Origin: Sphingomonadales bacterium
GTDB lineage: Bacteria > Pseudomonadota > Alphaproteobacteria > Sphingomonadales > Sphingomonadaceae
Assembly: GCA_016714795.1 (NCBI GenBank)
Contig: JADKCA010000002.1
Coordinates: 248,001 to 312,000, forward strand
Reading direction: 5' to 3'
DNA length: 64,000 nt
The notes beneath the pieces are model-generated. The model was not told where the DNA came from. It did no database searches and saw nothing but the letters and a program-made list of their open reading frames with translations. Shown here one piece after another: positions 1 through 6,758 of the stretch (the stretch's first letter is position 1; each line of letters begins with the position of its first letter). Made by a program: the position numbers and the translations under genes.

Positions 1-2
1 TC

Positions 3-992
3 GGCACGCAGATCGATGTGGCCACGCTGCCCATCGTGGCGGGCCAGCAGCCGGTGGAAATTGCGCGGCGCGCAATGCAGTCTGCCAAGTTGCAAGGCTT
101 TGACGTGCTGCTGCTCGACACGGCGGGCCGCCTCCATGTCGATCAGGCGTTGATGGACGAGATGAAGGCCGTGGCCGATGTCGCCACGCCTGCTGAAACG
201 CTTCTGGTGGTCGATAGCCTGACCGGGCAGGACGCCGTCAATGTCGCCAAGAGCTTTGGCGAACAGGTGGCGCTGACCGGCGTGGTGCTGACCCGTATGG
301 ACGGCGATGCGCGCGGTGGTGCGGCACTTTCCATGCGCGCGGTGACGGGCAAGCCGATCAAGTTTGTTGGCACCGGCGAAAAGCTGGACGGGCTGGACCA
401 GTTCCACCCCGGTCGCGTCGCCAGCCGCATCTTGGGCATGGGCGACGTTGTCAGCCTTGTCGAACGCGCTGCCGAAACGATCCAGGCCGAAGAGGCCGAG
501 GCGATGGCCGCGAAGATGGCCAAGGGTCAGTTCGACATGAACGATCTGCGCGCCCAGCTGAACCAGATGAAGCGCATGGGCGGGCTGGGCGCGATTGCGG
601 GCATGATCCCCGGCCTGAAGAAGGCGCAGACCGCGATGGCGCAATCGGGCATGGATGACCGCGTGCTGCTGCGCATGGATGCCATCATCACCTCGATGAC
701 GGGCAAGGAGCGCAGCAAGCCCGAACTGATCAATGCCAAGCGCAAGATCCGCATCGCCAACGGTTCCGGCACCACGGTGCAGGATGTCAACAAGCTGTTG
801 AAAATGCATCAGGAAATGGCCTCCGCCATGAAGCGTATCAAGAAGATGGGCGGCATGAAGGGGCTGGGGGCCCTGCTCGGCAAGGCAGGTGGTCTGGGCG
901 GCATGATGGGTGGCGGCGGCGGAATGCCGGGCCTGCCGGGTGGCGGCCTTCCCGGCCTCCCGCCGGGGTTTGACAAGTTCATGAAGAAATAA
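3..992 (+). CDS. ffh: Signal recognition particle protein Ffh (5' partial)
   Basis: GTPase of the signal recognition particle, which binds 4.5S RNA and signal sequences and delivers ribosomes to FtsY at the membrane. The frame enters from the left edge, so the N domain and the first part of the G domain lie outside the window; about 329 residues are visible. Seen: the G3 motif DTAGR, the G4-type TRMDGDARGG, then a methionine-rich M domain (MKRMGGLGAIAGMIPG) and a Gly/Met/Pro-rich tail ending DKFMKK. It is followed 26 bases later by rpsP, the usual ffh-rpsP-rimM-trmD-rplS order of alphaproteobacteria. The family assignment is certain; only the start is missing. Confidence 0.97.
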   Translation, partial: GTQIDVATLPIVAGQQPVEIARRAMQSAKLQGFDVLLLDTAGRLHVDQALMDEMKAVADVATPAETLLVVDSLTGQDAVNVAKSFGEQVALTGVVLTRMDGDARGGAALSMRAVTGKPIKFVGTGEKLDGLDQFHPGRVASRILGMGDVVSLVERAAETIQAEEAEAMAAKMAKGQFDMNDLRAQLNQMKRMGGLGAIAGMIPGLKKAQTAMAQSGMDDRVLLRMDAIITSMTGKERSKPELINAKRKIRIANGSGTTVQDVNKLLKMHQEMASAMKRIKKMGGMKGLGALLGKAGGLGGMMGGGGGMPGLPGGGLPGLPPGFDKFMKK

Positions 993-1018
993 TGGTTTGA
1001 AGAAAAGGAAGACGTAAA

Positions 1019-1483
1019 ATGGCAGTTTCTATTCGTTTGTCGCGCGGCGGTTCCAAGAAGCGTCCCTATTACCGCATCGTGGTGGCAGACAGCCGCTCTC
1101 CTCGTGATGGCAATTTCATCGAGAAAGTGGGCACCTATAACCCGCTGCTCGCCAAGGATGATGCCAACCGCGTCACGCTGAAGGCCGACCGCATCCAGCA
1201 TTGGCTGGGCGTGGGCGCGCAGCCGACCGATCGCGTTGCCCGTTTCCTCGATGCTGCTGGCCTGCGTGAACGCGCCGCCCGCAATAACCCGAACAAGGGC
1301 AAGCCGGGCGAAAAGGCTCTGGAGCGTATCGAAGAGCAGGAAAAGAAGGCTGCTGAAGCTGCCGAAGCCGCTGCCGCCGCCGAAGCCGCCGCTGCTGAAG
1401 CGGCTGCTGCCCCGGCTGAGGAAGCGCCTGCTGCTGAAGAGCCTGCCGCCGAAGCGCCCGCAGAGGAAGCGGCTGAAGGTTAA
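1019..1483 (+). CDS. rpsP: 30S ribosomal protein S16 with long Ala/Glu-rich tail
   Basis: Small-subunit protein S16, needed for 30S assembly. The first 80 or so residues carry the S16 signature (IRLSRGGSKKRPYYRIVVADSR, then DGNFIEKVGTYNP). From about residue 112 to 154 the protein is almost entirely Ala, Glu and Pro, a low-complexity acidic tail absent from E. coli S16 (82 aa) but of a kind seen in alphaproteobacteria. The start is the ATG preceded by a purine-rich GGAAGA site. It lies between ffh and rimM. An inverted REP-type repeat separates it from rimM. Confidence 0.97.
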   Translation: MAVSIRLSRGGSKKRPYYRIVVADSRSPRDGNFIEKVGTYNPLLAKDDANRVTLKADRIQHWLGVGAQPTDRVARFLDAAGLRERAARNNPNKGKPGEKALERIEEQEKKAAEAAEAAAAAEAAAAEAAAAPAEEAPAAEEPAAEAPAEEAAEG

Positions 1484-1497
1484 TCCCTTCTGCACCG

Positions 1498-1587
1498 CTC
1501 GTCCTGAGCTTGTCGAAGGACTGTCTTTCTTTTCGGCTCGACGCTGGGAGGGAAGGACGGCGCTTCGACAGGCTCAGCGCGAACGGA
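1498..1587. repeat. REP-type inverted repeat doublet, copy 1
   Basis: Two oppositely oriented copies of a short unit: CTGAGCTTGTCGAAG at 1504-1518 and CTTCGACAGGCTCAG at 1563-1577, one mismatch between arms, about 45 bases apart. The same unit recurs at 8678-8692/8736-8750. Such GTCGAAGGAC-type doublets are widespread in sphingomonad genomes and resemble REP/BIME elements. Here it fills the rpsP-rimM gap inside an operon, so it could form a hairpin in the transcript. Confidence 0.8.
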
Positions 1588-1594
1588 GTATTTT

Positions 1595-2083
1595 ATGACC
1601 AGCACAATAGACCGCCCTATCCCCCTTGCCGTCATCATTGGCGCGCATGGTGTGGGTGGCGAAGTGCGCCTGAAGCTGTTCACAGACGATGTGGAGAGCC
1701 TGAAGGCGCATAAGAGCTTTTCCGGTGGCACGCTGACGCTCAAGTCGCTCCGACCAGGCAACAGCATCATTGCGCGCTTTGCCGAAATTGCGGACCGCAC
1801 CGCTGCCGAGCGCGCACGCGGGACAGAACTCACCGTGCCGCGCTCCGCCCTGCCGCAGCTGGAGCCGGGCGAATATTATCATTTCGATCTGATCGGCCTG
1901 CCTGCGGTCTCGACCGAAGGCGAAGCGCTAGGGGTGTGCGTCGCGGTGGAGAATTTCGGCGCGGGCGACGTGATCGAGATCGAACGGCCCGATGGTAAAC
2001 GCTTCATGGTGCCGATGAATGCGCGCGCCGTGCCGGAATGGGATGCAGACCGCATCGTGATTGACGCGGCATTTGCTGTGTAG
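1595..2083 (+). CDS. rimM: Ribosome maturation factor RimM
   Basis: Binds S19 and helps 30S head assembly and 16S rRNA processing. 162 residues, normal for the family. N-terminal RimM barrel (IGAHGVGGEVRLKLFTDD), then a PRC-barrel domain with the typical GEYYHFDLIGL and a C-terminal end with VPMNARAVPEWD. ATG start after GGAGTATTTT. Fourth-codon region and order between rpsP and trmD are as expected. Its TAG stop lies inside the first half of a double palindrome that looks like the vapB operator, so the downstream insertion starts immediately at the end of this gene. Confidence 0.95.
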   Translation: MTSTIDRPIPLAVIIGAHGVGGEVRLKLFTDDVESLKAHKSFSGGTLTLKSLRPGNSIIARFAEIADRTAAERARGTELTVPRSALPQLEPGEYYHFDLIGLPAVSTEGEALGVCVAVENFGAGDVIEIERPDGKRFMVPMNARAVPEWDADRIVIDAAFAV

Positions 2084-2103
2084 TATATACTGATTGTATA
2101 TAC
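2083..2103 (+). promoter_or_regulatory. Probable VapB operator: two GTATATAC palindromes
   Basis: GTATATAC at 2083-2090 and again at 2096-2103, each a perfect 8-base palindrome, centres 13 bases apart, ending one base before the GGAGG ribosome site of vapB. Paired short AT-rich palindromes of this kind are typical operators of VapB/FitA-type antitoxins, which autorepress with their toxin. The first copy overlaps the rimM stop codon. Function is inferred from position and symmetry. Confidence 0.65.
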
Positions 2104-2113
2104 GGAGGTCGTG

Positions 2114-2374
2114 ATGGACGACGAATATAAGGGTAAGGTGTTCAAATCGGGTAATTCCGCCGCGTTGCGGCTGCCCAAAGCATTTGGCCTGCCCGAAGGC
2201 ACCGAGGTCCGTATGATCAGGGAGGCACCCATGACATTTCGAGTGGAAGCCATTGACGCGCCAAAGCGCACCATCAACGGACGAAAATTCATCGGCAAAT
2301 GCCCGGACCTCAAACCCTGGCCACGCGAGGATTTCGATGATCGGCCCCGCGCCTGGGATGTGCTCGACACATGA
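2114..2374 (+). CDS. vapB: VapB-type antitoxin (AbrB/SpoVT swapped-hairpin fold)
   Basis: Antitoxin and autorepressor expected to neutralise the downstream PIN-domain toxin. 86 residues. The N-terminal half has the VapB pattern (KGKVFKSGNSAALRLPKAF), a DNA-binding swapped-hairpin barrel; the C-terminal half with PRAWDVLDT would contact the toxin. I chose ATG 2114 over GTG 2111 because GGAGG at 2104-2108 is better spaced. The stop overlaps the start of vapC (ATGA), implying translational coupling. The pair sits within the rpsP-rplS operon, which in most relatives has rimM followed directly by trmD, so it is a likely insertion. Confidence 0.85.
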   Translation: MDDEYKGKVFKSGNSAALRLPKAFGLPEGTEVRMIREAPMTFRVEAIDAPKRTINGRKFIGKCPDLKPWPREDFDDRPRAWDVLDT

Positions 2375-2741
2375 TCTTTCTCGATACGGACATCTGCATT
2401 TATCTGTTTGCGGATTCCCCAAGAAGCTGACGCGCCGGTTTCTTGAACAATCTGCCGGTTCGGTGATGGTATCATCGATCACCTTCGCCGAACTGGCCAT
2501 GGGCTCTGTGCGCGGCAATCCGCCGCCCATAGAGATATTGAACGCCTTCATTGCAGAAGTTCCGCTTCAGGCCTTTGATGAAGCGGCGGCGCGAGCCTAT
2601 GCGACGCTCCCTTTCAAACGCGCGCGGTTTGACAGACTATTGGCCGCCCATGCGCTGAGCGTTGGCGCGGTGATTGTGACCAACAACGAGGCCGACTTCG
2701 CCGATGTGCCGGGGTTGGTGGTTGAGAATTGGACGGTGTGA
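2371..2741 (+). pseudogene. vapC: VapC-type PIN ribonuclease, frameshifted
   Basis: Toxin partner of vapB; VapC proteins are Mg-dependent RNases that cut tRNA or rRNA. From ATG 2371 the frame reads MIFLDTDICIYLFADSP and then stops at 2428-2430. The rest of the PIN domain (KKLTRRFLEQ, TFAELAMGS, FDRLLAAHAL, TNNEADF) continues in another frame to 2741. The break lies at the C run 2417-2420: one extra base there would restore a single protein of about 123 residues with the acidic residues at D5, the E of TFAEL, the D of FDRLL and the D of EADF. It is either inactivated or a sequencing indel; a slip on CCCC is a less likely alternative. Confidence 0.8.
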
Positions 2742-3091
2742 TGTGTGAGGGCACGCTCGCGCGAGTTATAGAGATTGCCGAATATCAATCGGGCGCCAAG
2801 AATCTCCATGCCGGTAGTGCCGTTGATCAGGATATTCGCATCTCGGGCGGTGATGTCGAGGAATTTGCCGAGGCTCTTGCAAAGGAATTTGGCGAAGGCG
2901 TATGGCAGTGGCCTTGGCAGCGCTTTTCCTGTCTGGATGAAGGTCTGTCCCCGCTATTCCCATTCATGCTGACTTGGCAGTTGCTGACATGGCCGTTCCG
3001 GGGTTCGTTTAGTTACCCCTCTCCCTATGAACGCCTCGAACTCGGACATGTTGCCGCCGTGATCGAAAAGGGCGAATGGTTCGAGCCATGA
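2741..3091 (+). CDS. DUF1493-like small protein
   Basis: 116 residues, function unknown. The pattern VDQDIRISGGDVEEFAEALAKEF near residues 28-50 followed by an aromatic stretch (WQWPWQRF) resembles DUF1493 proteins, which have an acyl-carrier-like core. I know no proven role. Its ATG overlaps the vapC stop (TGATG) and its own stop overlaps the trmD start (ATGA at 3088-3091), so it is stitched between the toxin-antitoxin pair and an essential tRNA methylase. No signal peptide or membrane segment. The DUF1493 assignment is from recalled pattern only. Confidence 0.6.
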   Translation: MCEGTLARVIEIAEYQSGAKNLHAGSAVDQDIRISGGDVEEFAEALAKEFGEGVWQWPWQRFSCLDEGLSPLFPFMLTWQLLTWPFRGSFSYPSPYERLELGHVAAVIEKGEWFEP

Positions 3092-3940
3092 CCTTCCAAG
3101 CCCAGATCATCACCCTCTATCCAGAGATGTTTCCGGGCCCGCTTGGCGTGTCGCTGGCGGGGCGCGCGCTGAGCGAGGGGAAGTGGGCGTGCAATCCCAT
3201 CCAGCTGCGCGACTTTGCGACTGACAAGCACCGGACGGTGGATGATACGCCTGCGGGTGGCGGCGCGGGGATGGTACTCAAGGCCGATGTGCTGGCGCGG
3301 GCAGTGGATTTTGCCCTTGCTCCCCTCCCCTTCAGGGGAGGGGCTGGGGGTGGGGACTGTCCGCGTGCTCAAACGGCTTCCAGCTTGGCTCACAATCCCC
3401 ACCCCAACCCAGTTGCCCCCAGAGGACCGTCTGGGGGACGGTCCAGCTGGTCAACTCGTGAAGGGGAGGGGCTTCAAGTTCGCCCCATCCTCGCGATGAC
3501 GCCGCGCGGCAAACCGATCACCCAGGCCCGCATTCGGGAACTCTCCCAAGGCCCCGGCGTCACCATCTTGTGCGGTCGTTTCGAAGGCTTTGACGAGCGG
3601 ATTTTCGAGGCCCGGCCCGCAGATTGAACAGGTCAGCATGGGCGACATCATCCTCTCTGGCGGAGAGATGGGGGCGCTGATGCTGCTCGATGCTTGCATT
3701 CGGCTGCTTCCCGGCGTAATGGGCGCGCCTTCCAGTGGGGATGAAGAGTCGTTCGAATCCGGGCTTCTCGAATATCCGCACTATACCCGACCACAAGAGT
3801 GGGAGGGGCGCACGATCCCTGAAGTGTTGCGATCGGGGGATCATGCAAAGATCGCGGCGTGGCGGAAAAGCCAGTCCGAGATCGATACACGGCTACGCAG
3901 GCCAGACCTATGGGAACGCCACAACGGGGTTCGGGACTGA
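3088..3940 (+). pseudogene. trmD: tRNA (guanine-N1)-methyltransferase TrmD with in-frame repeat insertion and a frameshift
   Basis: TrmD makes m1G37 in tRNA and is essential or nearly so in bacteria. Seen: start at ATG 3088, AdoMet-knot motifs DDTPAGGGAGMVL, MTPRGKPITQ and CGRFEGFDER. Two oddities. First, residues about 79-128 (3322-3471) are encoded by a GC-rich palindromic repeat and have no counterpart in the family. Second, the frame changes near 3612-3620: the first frame ends EARPAD-stop at 3627, and the rest (IEQVSMGDIILSGGEMGAL to WERHNGVRD) continues in the +1 frame to 3940. One C fewer in GGCCCG would join them. The catalytic Arg of CGRFEG and the catalytic Asp of MGD lie on opposite sides of the break. 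In an essential gene a sequence error is the first suspect. Confidence 0.88.
3322..3471. repeat. GC-rich palindromic element inside trmD
   Basis: 150 bases (50 codons) bounded by a 13-base inverted repeat, CCCCTCCCCTTCA at 3322-3334 and TGAAGGGGAGGGG at 3459-3471, with a second inverted pair GGGGTGGGGA 3347-3356 / TCCCCACCCC 3396-3405 and a further hairpin near 3415-3450. It interrupts the TrmD reading frame without stopping it. A related 54-base element lies in ligA at 38049-38102, sharing the run GGGAGGGGCT-N-GGGGTGGG and then TGTCCGC. Confidence 0.85.
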
Positions 3941-3982
3941 CCTGCCTATGGTGCGCGACAAAAGATAAGGACCACATGGGGC

Positions 3983-4363
3983 ATGAACCTCATCCAGCAA
4001 ATCGAGGCGGAACAGATCGCCAAAATGACCGAAGGGAAGACCATCCCTGATTTCCGTCCCGGCGACACATTGAAGGTCGGCGTGAAGGTGATCGAAGGCG
4101 AACGCACCCGCGTTCAGAATTATGAAGGCGTGTGCATCGCCCGCGCCAACAAGGGCATCGGCTCCAACTTCACCGTGCGCAAGATTTCGTTCGGCGAAGG
4201 TGTCGAGCGCGTTTTCCCGCTCTATTCGCCCAATGTCGAATCGATCACCGTTGTCCGCAAGGGTGCGGTGCGTCGTGCAAAGCTCTATTATCTGCGTGGC
4301 CGTCGCGGCAAATCTGCGCGTATCGCGGAACGTCGCGACAATCGCCCGACGGACGCATCGTAA
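3983..4363 (+). CDS. rplS: 50S ribosomal protein L19
   Basis: Large-subunit protein at the 30S-50S interface. 126 residues; family signatures FRPGDTLKVGVKV, RVQNYEGVCIARANKGIGSNFTVRK split over residues 27-70, and KLYYLRGRRGKSARI near the C-terminus. ATG start; last gene of the ffh-rplS operon, followed by a clear intrinsic terminator. Confidence 0.97.
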   Translation: MNLIQQIEAEQIAKMTEGKTIPDFRPGDTLKVGVKVIEGERTRVQNYEGVCIARANKGIGSNFTVRKISFGEGVERVFPLYSPNVESITVVRKGAVRRAKLYYLRGRRGKSARIAERRDNRPTDAS

Positions 4364-4391
4364 GATACGATCCGCGCGACAAGCGTATTGC

Positions 4392-4428
4392 AAAAGGCCG
4401 GAATCCTGTAACGGGGTTCCGGCCTTTT
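4392..4428 (+). terminator. Rho-independent terminator after rplS
   Basis: Perfect 12-base arms AAAAGGCCGGAA (4392-4403) and TTCCGGCCTTTT (4417-4428) around a 13-base loop, ending in a T run. It closes the ribosomal operon before the peptidase gene. Confidence 0.85.
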
Positions 4429-4447
4429 CGTTGTGGAGTGAGGGAGC

Positions 4448-6682
4448 ATGAAAGCATGGGTGTTTGCCGCAAGTCTGGTTGCGCTTGCCGGAGCCTCCCC
4501 GGCAATGGCTGAGGGTGTTGGCACAGAACCGCTGACGCTGGAGCGTGTCTTTGCCTCGCCCGCACTGTCTGGCCCGACGCCGCGTGCCGTGAAGCTTTCC
4601 CCTGATGGGCAATGGGTGACGAGCCTGCGCCCGCGCGCCGATGATCGCGAGCGGTTCGACCTGTGGGCCATGCCAACCCATGGTGGCGAGTGGCGGATGC
4701 TGGTCGATTCGGCCAAGCTGGGCACATCGGGCGAGCTCTCCGAAGCGGAAAAGATGCAGCGCGAACGCGCGCGGATTGCGGGCACGAAGGGGATCGTCGC
4801 CTATGACTGGTCGCCCGACAGCCAGTCGATCATGGTGCCGGTGGATGGGGACCTGTTTCTGGCCGACCTGAAGGGCGGTGTGCTGCGACTGACGCAGAGC
4901 GAGACGAGCGAACTGGACGCGACGGTCAGCCCCAAGGGCGGTTTTGTATCCTTCGTGCGCGACCAGAATCTGGTGGTTCTGGATCGCAAGACCGCCAAGG
5001 AAACGCCGCTCTCCAGCGATGGCGGTGGCACGATCAGCTGGGGCCTGGCCGAATTTGTCGCGCAGGAGGAAATGCACCGCACCAAGGGCCATTGGTGGTC
5101 TCCCGATGACCGGTTGATCGCGGTGGAACGCGCGGATGAAGGCGGTGTGGCCGTCGTCAGCCGCGCGGCAATCGGGGCAGATGGCACCAGGGTGTATAAC
5201 CAGCGCTACCCGCTGGCGGGTACAGCGAATGCGCTGGTGGAACTCTGGATCATGGACGCAGGCGGCAAGGGCCGGGTGAAGGCGGATCTGGGTCCAGACG
5301 CGGACATTTACCTCGGCCGCGTCAACTGGGCGCCAGACGCGAAGACGCTCTATGTCCAGCGCCAGTCGCGCGATCAGAAGCGGCTTGATCTGCTCAAGGT
5401 TGATCCGGCCACGGGTGCGGCCTCCATACTGTTCAGCGAGACGAGCGAAAGCTGGCTCAACCTGCATGACAGTTTCCGCGCACTCAAGGATGGCAGCATC
5501 CTGTGGCAATCCGAACGCGACGGCTTTGCGCATCTCTATCGCTTCAAGGCGGGCAAGTGGACGCAACTCACCAAAGGCGAATGGATGGTGCGCGCCGTGG
5601 TGGGGCTGGATGAGGCCAAAGGCCGCGTCTTCTTCACCGCCAACAAGGATGGGGCGAGAGGCCAGCGCGTCTATTCGGTGCCTCTAGGCGGCGGTGCCAT
5701 CAAGCCGATGATCAGCGGTGATCCGCTCGGCTGGTTCAATGCGACGATGGATGGCAAGGCGAGCCGTGCGATCATCAGTCATAGCGATCTGATCACCCCG
5801 CCGCGCGTCTGGCTGGCCGATGCGGAAGGGACGCGGTTGGCGTGGATCGAGGAGAATGCCGTCAAGGCAGGTCATCCGCTCGCGCCGCATTTCGGCAGCT
5901 ACGCCATTCCGCAGCCCATCACGCTGATGGCGAGCGATCAGTCGATCCTCCATGCCAAGCTCATCCGTCCGCGTGATGCCAAGCCGGGGCAAAAGCTCCC
6001 CGTGCTCGTCTGGGTCTATAACGGCCCCGGCGCAGGGCGGCAGGTGACGCAGCAATGGGGCAGTCTGATCCAGCAATATCTCGCGCAGCAGGGCTGGGCA
6101 GTGTTCTCGGTCGATGGACGCGGCTCGCCCGATCGCGGCGTGGCGTTTGAAAGCCAGCTTTACCGGGCGATGGGGACAGTGGAGGTCGCCGATCAGCTGG
6201 CGGGCGTGGACTGGCTCAAGCAGCAGGATTTCGTCGATCCCAAGCGGATCGCTGTCTATGGCTGGTCCTATGGCGGATATATGACGTTGAAGCTGCTGGA
6301 GGCCGCGCCGGGCACCTTTGCAGCGGGCGTGTCCGGGGCTCCCGTGACCAAATGGGAACTCTACGACACGCATTATACCGAACGCTATATGGGCAAGCCC
6401 GGCGATTCGATGACGCCCGATGCCTATGAGTTGGCGAATGCAATTGGCGATGCGGCGAAGATCGCAGACCCGCTGCTGCTCATTCATGGTATGGCGGATG
6501 ACAATGTCGTGCTTGACCATTCGACCGCGCTGATGGCCAAGCTGCAAGGCGCTGCCGTGCCATTTGAAACCATGCTCTATCCGGGGCAGGGCCATGGCGT
6601 GGGCGGGCCAAAGGTGAGCGTCCATCTTTGGACGACGATTTTGAATTTTCTGGATCGGACTGTGAAGAACAGGGCGCGATAA
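4448..6682 (+). CDS. Exported S9 family dipeptidyl peptidase (DPP IV type)
   Basis: Serine exopeptidase that would release X-Pro type dipeptides in the periplasm. 744 residues. Residues 1-22 form a signal peptide ending AMA. Then the DPP IV N-terminal beta-propeller (about 60-480) with the Glu-containing loop WGLAEFVAQEEM that in DPP IV anchors the substrate amino terminus, and a C-terminal alpha/beta hydrolase. The nucleophile is Ser607 in GWSYGGYM; the Asp is in GMADDNV (684/685) and the His is 716 in GQGHG. Single gene after the rplS terminator. Its TAA stop lies inside a 25-base palindrome. Confidence 0.93.
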   Translation: MKAWVFAASLVALAGASPAMAEGVGTEPLTLERVFASPALSGPTPRAVKLSPDGQWVTSLRPRADDRERFDLWAMPTHGGEWRMLVDSAKLGTSGELSEAEKMQRERARIAGTKGIVAYDWSPDSQSIMVPVDGDLFLADLKGGVLRLTQSETSELDATVSPKGGFVSFVRDQNLVVLDRKTAKETPLSSDGGGTISWGLAEFVAQEEMHRTKGHWWSPDDRLIAVERADEGGVAVVSRAAIGADGTRVYNQRYPLAGTANALVELWIMDAGGKGRVKADLGPDADIYLGRVNWAPDAKTLYVQRQSRDQKRLDLLKVDPATGAASILFSETSESWLNLHDSFRALKDGSILWQSERDGFAHLYRFKAGKWTQLTKGEWMVRAVVGLDEAKGRVFFTANKDGARGQRVYSVPLGGGAIKPMISGDPLGWFNATMDGKASRAIISHSDLITPPRVWLADAEGTRLAWIEENAVKAGHPLAPHFGSYAIPQPITLMASDQSILHAKLIRPRDAKPGQKLPVLVWVYNGPGAGRQVTQQWGSLIQQYLAQQGWAVFSVDGRGSPDRGVAFESQLYRAMGTVEVADQLAGVDWLKQQDFVDPKRIAVYGWSYGGYMTLKLLEAAPGTFAAGVSGAPVTKWELYDTHYTERYMGKPGDSMTPDAYELANAIGDAAKIADPLLLIHGMADDNVVLDHSTALMAKLQGAAVPFETMLYPGQGHGVGGPKVSVHLWTTILNFLDRTVKNRAR

Positions 6683-6736
6683 ATAGGGACTGTCCCTATT
6701 TATCGAATTAACATTAAATAGGGACTGTCCCTATTT
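6679..6736. repeat. Two copies of the AAATAGGGAC-N-GTCCCTATTT palindrome
   Basis: First copy 6679-6703: 12-base arms ATAAATAGGGAC and GTCCCTATTTAT around a single T. Second copy 6716-6736 with 10-base arms. The first overlaps the TAA stop of the peptidase gene. Further copies occur at 11152-11176 and 25911-25933. They may terminate or stabilise transcripts; short GGGAC/GTCCC palindromes of similar type are known near REP-associated transposases in other proteobacteria, but none is seen here. Confidence 0.85.
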
Positions 6737-6758
6737 ATTGAACCAAGGACGCAAATTC

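Noticed and set aside
2415..2430. Programmed -1 frameshift in vapC
   Set aside because: The sequence TCCCCAAGA is not a standard X-XXY-YYZ slippery site and no following stem-loop or pseudoknot was evident; a deletion is simpler.
3908..5566. 552-codon minus-strand ORF
   Set aside because: Antisense to rplS and the dipeptidyl peptidase; no family pattern.
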